Source: an uncultured SAR86 cluster bacterium
Lineage (GTDB): Bacteria > Pseudomonadota > Gammaproteobacteria > Magnimaribacterales > D2472
Direction of reading: 5' to 3'
Assembly: GCA_902518715.1 (NCBI GenBank)
Contig: CABYHU010000001.1
Span: 178,156-242,155, forward strand
DNA: 64,000 nucleotides
Below, in pieces: positions 57,096 through 64,000 of this stretch (position 1 is its first letter; every line of letters begins with the position of its first letter). Made by a program: the position numbers and the translations under genes. The notes beneath the pieces are model-generated. The model did not search any database, was not told the origin of the DNA, and saw only the letters and a program-made list of their open reading frames with translations.

Positions 57096-57764
57096 TTAAG
57101 AGTCTGATACTGCTGCTGCCCAAATTACAACACCAAATGCAGTCTTATTAACTAAGTCTGCTAAGTTGTAAATAATGTTCAGAGCTTCAGAACTACCCAT
57201 TAGATAACCGATAGGATAAATAGCCCAACCTACTAGAACAATCATTCTGATAGATTTGAAAGCCATTTGTGAGGCTGCATTTCCACTTGATGCATTAACG
57301 TTGGCAGCTTCGCCAGCGAAGATCAAGTAAATAATATAAGCCCAACCGACCATACCAATTACGAATGCAGGCATTTTTGCCATGTATCCAGCTTCACCCA
57401 TGTATCCACCGATTAACATAACCAATGAACCAACAAGCAGTTTCCAGAATAAGCTTGCGCTTACGCTAGTAACAGCTGCTAGGATGAGGTAGAACTCCAC
57501 AATTTGAAGTGGAACAGTAATCAACCAGTCAATATATCTGTATACAGTTGGAGAATCTCCAGTTGTAATCCAAACACCTCTCATATAGAGATAGTGCCAG
57601 AATGCAACACCTGTAACTAAAGCAGCAACAGTCAATGAAGTCTTCCACTTACCTCTAACATTGTCTCTTTCAGCTAGAAAGAAAACAGTTGAAGCAAGCA
57701 TGATTGCTGTAGCAAGCCAAAAAGAAATACCGACGAAGTCGTCTTGTGCTAGTGCGTATTCCAT
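57096..57764 (-). CDS. Proteorhodopsin (proton-pump type, blue-tuned)
   Basis: FWHYLYMRGVW, RYIDWLITVPLQIVEFYLIL, GWAIYPIGYL, YNLADLVNKTAFGVVIW (Schiff-base Lys); SD GAGGAGG at 57770-57776. Confidence 0.97.
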   Translation of the reverse strand: MEYALAQDDFVGISFWLATAIMLASTVFFLAERDNVRGKWKTSLTVAALVTGVAFWHYLYMRGVWITTGDSPTVYRYIDWLITVPLQIVEFYLILAAVTSVSASLFWKLLVGSLVMLIGGYMGEAGYMAKMPAFVIGMVGWAYIIYLIFAGEAANVNASSGNAASQMAFKSIRMIVLVGWAIYPIGYLMGSSEALNIIYNLADLVNKTAFGVVIWAAAVSDS

Positions 57765-57936
57765 TTAAACCTCCTCTAAGTTTAATATTGAAATTTCAAC
57801 ATTGTCCCCCTACCGAAATACTCAAAAAGCATTTCAATTTGAGAATAACGAAACAAATATATCCAATACTTTTAGCAAATTCAAATTTTGTGAAAAAAAT
57901 GATCCTTAATACTTGACAACTATTGTAGATTTATCT

Positions 57937-58599
57937 CTATAAGAATTTTGCAAAATCTTTCAGATTTTCTCGAGGAGTCCTGTAAGTGTTTATTGCATCT
58001 TCAAAATTTGGATATCCAAGAGCTATTCCACACCATAAAATCTCAGATTCACTGAAATTTACAATTTTTTGTGCAGTTTCCGGATACATTGACCAACTTT
58101 CTTGCAGACATGTACCTAATCCATATTCCATAGAGGATAAACATATGTTTTGAATAAAATGACCGACATGTCCCCACCCATTCAAATCTACTTCTTTCTC
58201 AACTGTAACTAACATTCCAACTGGAGCACCAAAAAATGAGAAATTCTGTTTAAGTTGGTTTAATCTTCCCTCAACATCCTCTTTACCTATTTCTAAGGCC
58301 CCGTACATAAGCCTACCGCACTCTTTAACCCTATTTTTAAGATGATCTGACATCGGTTGTGGGTAAATATTAAAGTTAGGAGTTTCACTCACTCCATTAT
58401 CAAGGTTGGATAAAACCGCAGTTTCAAGTTCTTTCATCAAACCTTGGCTTAAAACATAGATTTTCCAAGGTTGTGTGTTACCTCCTGAGGGTGCAAATCT
58501 AGAAATATTAAGGATATTTTCTATAATTTCTTTTGAAACTTCCTTGTTTTTGAAAGATCTTATTGATTGACGGGCTTGAATTGCATCTAAAATGTTCAT
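57937..58599 (-). CDS. Nitroreductase family protein
   Basis: IQARQSIRSFKNKEV, RFAPSGGNTQPWKIYVL, GLGTCLQESWSMYPE, CGIALGYP. Confidence 0.92.
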   Translation of the reverse strand: MNILDAIQARQSIRSFKNKEVSKEIIENILNISRFAPSGGNTQPWKIYVLSQGLMKELETAVLSNLDNGVSETPNFNIYPQPMSDHLKNRVKECGRLMYGALEIGKEDVEGRLNQLKQNFSFFGAPVGMLVTVEKEVDLNGWGHVGHFIQNICLSSMEYGLGTCLQESWSMYPETAQKIVNFSESEILWCGIALGYPNFEDAINTYRTPRENLKDFAKFL

Positions 58600-58612
58600 T
58601 TTTTCCTTTATT

Positions 58613-58659
58613 AATAATATTTTCAGTGTAAATAAAAGCCGTAATATTATTGGCTTTTA
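58613..58659. repeat. Two interlocked inverted repeats upstream of TonB receptor gene
   Basis: AATAATATT (58613-58621) with AATATTATT (58643-58651); TAAAAGCC (58633-58640) with GGCTTTTA (58652-58659). Confidence 0.7.
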
Positions 58660-58732
58660 CCAATTTATAGATATATTATATGCATATATCGCATAGTTAA
58701 TTACTTATATTAAACATTAAGGGGGATAAATT

Positions 58733-61624
58733 ATGGATAATTTTAAAAGAATAGCATTCGCTTTTCTAGCGACTGCTGTATTTACTAGCTTTAATGATGC
58801 TACTGCTCAAGAAGTTGAAATTGAGGAAGTCGTTGTTACAGCTACAAGAAGAGAGGAATCACTTCAGGATGTTGCTCTATCAGCTCAAGCTTTAACAAGC
58901 GAAGATCTGGAAGCTCAACAAGTTACTGAAATGTATGACCTTGGTGAATTGACACCTGGCATAACCTTCTCTCCAGCAATTGGTTCTGGATACTTCATCG
59001 GTATTAGAGGAAGTGCTACTGAAGCAATTGGTGCATCTAGTGTTGGATCAGTTCAAACAGCTGTTAATGGACACGTTATAAACGGTTCTGCATTTGCTGA
59101 TATGGGTTTCTTAGATGCTGAGAGGATGGAAATACTTTCTGGACCACAAGGTACTCTCTATGGAAGGAACGTAACTGGTGGATTAATTAATCTTATATCT
59201 GCTAGACCTACTGGTGATACATCTGGATATGCAAATATGCAATATGGTAATCTTGGTCAAACACGTATTTCTTCTGCATTCAATGTACCATTAACTGACA
59301 ATGTTGCGGCTCGTGTTGCATACAGTTCATATATTCAGGATGGTATGGTTAAAAACCTTAATCTAGGAACTGATATTGATGATAGAGATTCACAGGCTGT
59401 CAGACTTTCAGTCGACTGGGATATGTCTGATGGTAATACTCTTCAATTTACCCATGAAGAACATGATTTTGAAGATTCAAGGTTAAATTGGGCAAGTAGA
59501 TATTGTTCTAGAACTGCTTTCTTAGGTTGTGATCCAACTGTAAGAGGTGATTACAACAGAAGTGCTCATCCAGCAGGTACACTTGCTGCTGCGTTCTCTG
59601 TTTTAACATTATTGCAAACAGATAAACTATTTGACGCATATGCAGATGCTCCTTTTTCTGACAATTTAGATGAAATCTATTTAGATCTCGATCCTAATAG
59701 AAGACAAACACTAACTCATACAACTCTTGAATATATTAATCCTAGAGAGAATGGTGACTTAAAAGTTAAATTTACTTATGGAACTAGAGACTATAACCAT
59801 ATCGACGATAATGATAAGTCAGTTTCTACACAAACTCAGTTTAGTAATGCATTAAGTGGACTATTTGGTGGCTTTAGAGCTGATCTTGAATATGATTGTT
59901 GGGGTGTACAAGATAGAGGTGCTCCTACTAATTCAGAATGTTCTACTACTGAAGAAGAAAGAACTCAATTTGAGGTCAACTGGATTTCTGATAATGATGG
60001 GCCATTGAACTATACTTTGGGTGCTTATTATCATGAAAGAACTTATTCTAATGATTATCAAGTAATGACTGAAGGATATGTTATGAACGGTGACTTCAGA
60101 CAACATCCATATAGCGATCTTATCTTTAATGGAGCGCTTGATGGTTATGGTGGCTCAACATTCTGGGGTACATTGGGTGCATTAATTGGTGCTGGTTTAC
60201 CAGCTGTACAAGGTGGACTCATATCTCTAGATGAATTTGTTGCAGGAACAGTTCAGACTATTAACTTTCTTAATGATAATGGTTTATCTCTTACTGCTGA
60301 TGGCACTGTTGCAAACCCATTTGGTCCTGGTTATATGAAATCAGTTCTTCCACTTGAACTAAGAGGATTAATTAATTCAGAACATGGTAATCAAGACAGT
60401 ACCTCACTTTTTGGTGAAGTATATTACGAGTTAGATGACACAACTAAGTTAACAGTTGGACTTAGATATGATGATAACTACAACTATTTCCAACTAATGA
60501 ATACTTTAGGTGATGCTACTGCAGCCGGACAACTATCTGCAGCATGTTCAAGAGCAAATAATGGTGCTTTTGTTAAATCACTTGATTGCGGATATGCTGG
60601 TGGTACAGCAACTAATGATTCTGTTACAGGAAAAGTAGCAATCCAAAAAGCATTAAGTGACGATGTTATGGTTTATGCATTATATGCAACTGGTAATAAG
60701 CCAGGTGGTAACTCTCCAAACGAAAGTGGAGATGTTCTACCTTATGATGCTACTGATAGTTCTAATATTGAATTAGGTTTAAGAAGTACTTTAGCTGGTG
60801 GTAGAGTGTTAATGAATGCAACACTTTTCCAACATGATGCTAAGGATGCTCATAACTCAATGATTTATGGAGTCAGTGCTATAACAAATACAATTGATTA
60901 TGTTCATACCGGACTTGAAGTTCAATCCAAATATTTATTAGGAGAAAATACTTCACTTGATATCAATTTATTTGCACTTGATTCAGAAATCGGTAATGAA
61001 AGTCTGTATGACCCTGCAAACCCATTTGCTCTATCAACAGGAATTCCTAATGCATTATTTACAAGTGAAGATGAACTTGCATTGGCAGTCGGAGCTCCCA
61101 CTGCTGCAGCTTTATATGGTGGCTTAGCAGCTGCTGGTACGAATACAGGTTTCTGTAACTGGGGATTATTTGCAGAAGGTTTAGTTGCTAAATGTCAGGG
61201 GGTATTTGTTGTAAACCCTGCAATCATTGGTAACCCTGGTTTTGCTCCAGTAGTAAGACAAGATCTTTCTGGCAACAGAATGCCGTCTACTAGTGAGCTT
61301 GATTATAATATTGCTTTAAATCATACAATGATGACCGGTAAAGGTGCTCTTGATATGAGACTTACTTTTGCATCAAAAGGTCAGAAATACTTTGATCTAT
61401 TCAATTCTGAAAGAGCAAGTATTCCAGAGCAAAGATACTTTGATCTTTTAACAACTTACAGACCTAATAATGGTGACTGGTATACAGGTTTTTATATTAA
61501 AAATATAGAAAATAGCAGACACCTTATTGGAATTGATAGAGGTTCTGAAGTTGAAGGAAGTGTTTTGAATGCTACTATCGGAATGCCAAGAACATATGGT
61601 GTTAATTTCGGTATTAACTTTTAA
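58733..61624 (+). CDS. TonB-dependent receptor (963 aa)
   Basis: Signal peptide, VEIEEVVVTATRREESLQDV, MEILSGPQGTLYGRNVTGGLINLISARP, C-terminal VNFGINF; GGGGG SD. Confidence 0.96.
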   Translation: MDNFKRIAFAFLATAVFTSFNDATAQEVEIEEVVVTATRREESLQDVALSAQALTSEDLEAQQVTEMYDLGELTPGITFSPAIGSGYFIGIRGSATEAIGASSVGSVQTAVNGHVINGSAFADMGFLDAERMEILSGPQGTLYGRNVTGGLINLISARPTGDTSGYANMQYGNLGQTRISSAFNVPLTDNVAARVAYSSYIQDGMVKNLNLGTDIDDRDSQAVRLSVDWDMSDGNTLQFTHEEHDFEDSRLNWASRYCSRTAFLGCDPTVRGDYNRSAHPAGTLAAAFSVLTLLQTDKLFDAYADAPFSDNLDEIYLDLDPNRRQTLTHTTLEYINPRENGDLKVKFTYGTRDYNHIDDNDKSVSTQTQFSNALSGLFGGFRADLEYDCWGVQDRGAPTNSECSTTEEERTQFEVNWISDNDGPLNYTLGAYYHERTYSNDYQVMTEGYVMNGDFRQHPYSDLIFNGALDGYGGSTFWGTLGALIGAGLPAVQGGLISLDEFVAGTVQTINFLNDNGLSLTADGTVANPFGPGYMKSVLPLELRGLINSEHGNQDSTSLFGEVYYELDDTTKLTVGLRYDDNYNYFQLMNTLGDATAAGQLSAACSRANNGAFVKSLDCGYAGGTATNDSVTGKVAIQKALSDDVMVYALYATGNKPGGNSPNESGDVLPYDATDSSNIELGLRSTLAGGRVLMNATLFQHDAKDAHNSMIYGVSAITNTIDYVHTGLEVQSKYLLGENTSLDINLFALDSEIGNESLYDPANPFALSTGIPNALFTSEDELALAVGAPTAAALYGGLAAAGTNTGFCNWGLFAEGLVAKCQGVFVVNPAIIGNPGFAPVVRQDLSGNRMPSTSELDYNIALNHTMMTGKGALDMRLTFASKGQKYFDLFNSERASIPEQRYFDLLTTYRPNNGDWYTGFYIKNIENSRHLIGIDRGSEVEGSVLNATIGMPRTYGVNFGINF

Positions 61625-61642
61625 TTTATAACCCTAAATGTT

Positions 61643-61672
61643 AAAGCCCGGTTTTATACCGGGCTTTTTTTT
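61643..61672 (+). terminator. Intrinsic terminator of TonB receptor gene
   Basis: AAAGCCCGG-TTTTATA-CCGGGCTTT followed by T-run. Confidence 0.95.
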
Positions 61673-61687
61673 ATTTATAATAAATTC

Positions 61688-62059
61688 ATGAAATGTAGAC
61701 TCTTATTAGTTCTTGCCACACTTCCTCTTGTAGTTGATAGCTATAATTTTATAGAGATTCCGCATACAGCTGCCATACAAAACGTAGGTAAGTTGAGAAC
61801 AGTCTGCGGTAAAGTTCAGTCTACCTACATTAATTCAAATACTGCTTCTCAGAGAATTTATTTAAATATGGGTAGAGAATACCCTAATCATACATTTACA
61901 GGTCTAATATGGTATTCATCTAATAAAGATAACTTCGATGGTAGACCTGATAAAAAATATAAGAAAAAAAATATATGCATTTCAGGAGTAATATCTACCT
62001 TTAATGAAAAACCTCAAATTCAAATTGATTTTGAAAATCAAATTGAAATACGACAGTAA
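61688..62059 (+). CDS. Hypothetical exported protein, possible OB-fold
   Basis: Signal-peptide-like start; VCGKVQSTYI...ICISGVISTFNEKPQIQI resembles small OB-fold exported proteins. Confidence 0.6.
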   Translation: MKCRLLLVLATLPLVVDSYNFIEIPHTAAIQNVGKLRTVCGKVQSTYINSNTASQRIYLNMGREYPNHTFTGLIWYSSNKDNFDGRPDKKYKKKNICISGVISTFNEKPQIQIDFENQIEIRQ

Positions 62060-62758
62060 TTAAAGATCAATTCTTTCAAAAGCTTCCTCAAGAACTTTGC
62101 CATCTACTAAGGTCGCATTATAGGAGTTTTTGTTTTCACCAAAATTAATAGCTCTAAAAGATTTACCATTTTTTACATGAAGGGCACAATTGCCTTCAAT
62201 ACTTAAGCAATGATCGATTGTGTCGTCTTTCAGTACCTTTTCTACAAAAGGTCTCCTAGCAGGTTCTTCATCATAATGCGGGCAACATATGCCCTCAACA
62301 AAACCTAAACAATCCATAACTGCTAAATCATGAGCCCATGAGTCTGTTATACCTTTTTCAAACCAACATATAGCACCAGCACTAACTCCGCTCATAACTG
62401 TTCCATTTTCATAGGCATCTCTAAGTAATTCATCGAGTCCCCAATCTTTCCAAACAGCGAGCATGCTTTTTGTGTTACCGCCGCCAACAAAAATGATATC
62501 TTGTTCAGGAATATGAGATGACAAATCAATTGTTCTTTTAAAGAAGTCTATATGTGTTGGGTTACAATTAAATTTTGTAAAAACATCGTAATAATTGACC
62601 TTATAAGAATCATTATCACCGGTAGCAGTTGGTATGAAGCATATATTTGGTTTTTCTTTATTTGATAAACTTAAAATATATTCTTCAATTCTTAAGTCTT
62701 TAACAGTTCTTCCAAATCCACCACCGCCAATAGCGACTATATTTTTTTCAATACTCAT
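62060..62758 (-). CDS. Peptidase E / S51-family peptidase
   Basis: IIFVGGGNTKSMLAVWKDWGLDELL, GVSAGAICWFE nucleophile motif. Confidence 0.88.
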   Translation of the reverse strand: MSIEKNIVAIGGGGFGRTVKDLRIEEYILSLSNKEKPNICFIPTATGDNDSYKVNYYDVFTKFNCNPTHIDFFKRTIDLSSHIPEQDIIFVGGGNTKSMLAVWKDWGLDELLRDAYENGTVMSGVSAGAICWFEKGITDSWAHDLAVMDCLGFVEGICCPHYDEEPARRPFVEKVLKDDTIDHCLSIEGNCALHVKNGKSFRAINFGENKNSYNATLVDGKVLEEAFERIDL

Positions 62759-63648
62759 AAGCTATCCATTAATAATTTAATTTCTCTTGTATGCTCAACA
62801 GTAGTTCCACAACAACCACCAACTACAAAAGCACCTTCTTTAGCCCAACTTAAAGCAATCATTGCATACTCTTTAGCTGATATCTCCTCTGAATTTAGAT
62901 GATGTATTGCATCAACATCTTTTGTTGCTACTGATAAGTCAACTTCTTTAAATGTTGATGAATTAGCAAAAATACCAAATCTTGAAGCCCTTTTAAGTTC
63001 TTTGATCGAATTACTTGCCATATCAGCATGTGAACAGTTAATAAGTGTACATTCAACATCAGCTTCTATTGAAAAATCCACTGCCTTTGATAGAGCTTCT
63101 GTACTTGGAAGTTGGTCTGGCTGATGTCCTCTGTTAGTCCAACTCAACCATACTCTCTCTGAGAATTCTTTAGCAACTCTTGATGCATTTCTACCCTCAA
63201 AAATTGAAGACATGCTTTCACACATAATAATATCAACAGTATCTTTATAAATTTCACCCAAACTTCCATAGAAGTCTTCTAACTCACTCTTTGTCCCTGT
63301 TAAATCAGGTCTAAAACTAACATTGATAGGAGGAAATGATCCTGCAATTTGACAATTCTTACCTGATATTTTGATAGCCTCTTGAGCCAAATCTAAAGCT
63401 CTTTTCACGAGCTCTTTATAATCATGTTTAGTAGAATCTTTAGCTAGTATTATAGGAGTTGCATAGTAATTGCTCGTAGTAATGATATCTGCCCCTGCTT
63501 CTATATTATCAAGATGTATTTTTAATATTGCTTCAGGTTTATATATTAGAGCATGAGCTGACCACAAAGATTTCTTCCAATCTGGCAATTCTTCCCCGTT
63601 AACTGCTAATTGTGTTCCCAGAGCTGCGTCAAGAATAAGTGTTTTCAT
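62755..63648 (-). CDS. Homocysteine S-methyltransferase family protein
   Basis: LDAALGTQLAVNG, GADIITTSNYYA, LINCSHAD and C-terminal GGCCGTT zinc-site motifs. Confidence 0.9.
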   Translation of the reverse strand: MKTLILDAALGTQLAVNGEELPDWKKSLWSAHALIYKPEAILKIHLDNIEAGADIITTSNYYATPIILAKDSTKHDYKELVKRALDLAQEAIKISGKNCQIAGSFPPINVSFRPDLTGTKSELEDFYGSLGEIYKDTVDIIMCESMSSIFEGRNASRVAKEFSERVWLSWTNRGHQPDQLPSTEALSKAVDFSIEADVECTLINCSHADMASNSIKELKRASRFGIFANSSTFKEVDLSVATKDVDAIHHLNSEEISAKEYAMIALSWAKEGAFVVGGCCGTTVEHTREIKLLMDSL

Positions 63649-64000
63649 TTATCACCTTTATTATGAAATTTAATAAGCCTTTGTTTCCACTTATTTGTAT
63701 AATGATCAAATTCGCGATTATTTACAATAAACTTTTTATATTCTTGGTCCCGATCAACCATTAGTATTACTATTTGATTAATATTAGTACCATACATTAC
63801 ATTGTGCGCATTGGCATATGCAGAACATTGTAAGAAATAATCTTCAATCCATTCCTTGGGTTTTACTTTCTTAGCAGTTTTAAAATCAATCAGAGATTCT
63901 TCACCATTATAAACTCCTATACAATCAGCTGTTCCTGCATAGAGGCCATCTAGAATTAAACCTGCTTCAAGTCCCCAAACCTCATTGATATCATTTATGA
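63645..64000 (-). CDS. PD-(D/E)XK nuclease family protein, partial (N-terminus outside window)
   Basis: Hand translation ...LILDGLYAGTADCIGVYNGEESLIDFKTAKKVKPKEWIEDYFLQCSAYANAHN...KGDK*; D...DxK core; ATGA overlap with the next gene. Confidence 0.75.
   Translation of the reverse strand, partial: INDINEVWGLEAGLILDGLYAGTADCIGVYNGEESLIDFKTAKKVKPKEWIEDYFLQCSAYANAHNVMYGTNINQIVILMVDRDQEYKKFIVNNREFDHYTNKWKQRLIKFHNKGDK

Noticed and set aside
58613-58659. True H-type pseudoknot riboswitch
   Set aside because: Interleaved arms are real, but a zero-length third loop cannot span a 9-bp stem; kept only as alternative hairpins or operators.
1-64000. CRISPR array, transposon, integron or prophage
   Set aside because: No regularly spaced repeats, transposase, integrase or phage structural genes were seen by eye or in the ORF track; the sole tRNA has no adjacent integrase or evident att duplication.

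Overview
AT-rich, very gene-dense 64 kb window that looks like a streamlined marine gammaproteobacterium, SAR86-like by gene content (inference only; no search was run). It carries about 65 protein genes, one tRNA-Ser(UGA), two clear intrinsic terminators and many 1-25 bp gene overlaps. I saw no CRISPR array, IS element, integrase, phage structural gene or rRNA. Main blocks: (1) thiD, queuosine-precursor transporter, etfA/etfB and ETF-QO; (2) a 13-gene minus-strand run from trpS to a LysE-type exporter, with lolC/E-lolD-exbB-exbD-[msbA::lpxK fusion]-kdsB-murB at its core; (3) a photolyase/cryptochrome and small membrane proteins; (4) an aromatic-catabolism-like set (MhpA-type monooxygenase, FAH, VOC, GST) followed by a secreted sulfatase, an FG-GAP lipoprotein and an MBL hydrolase; (5) a TonB receptor, serine hydrolase, MFS transporter and nitrilase cassette; (6) a PhnZ/MIOX-like HD protein, and an omega-aminotransferase coupled to alanine dehydrogenase; (7) a blue-tuned proteorhodopsin with no signal peptide, near a second large TonB receptor. 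The most notable observations are the MsbA-LpxK fusion, the TonB receptor/hydrolase/MFS/nitrilase cassette, the omega-aminotransferase-Ald coupling, the HD-oxygenase candidate, and the interlocked inverted repeats upstream of the second TonB receptor.
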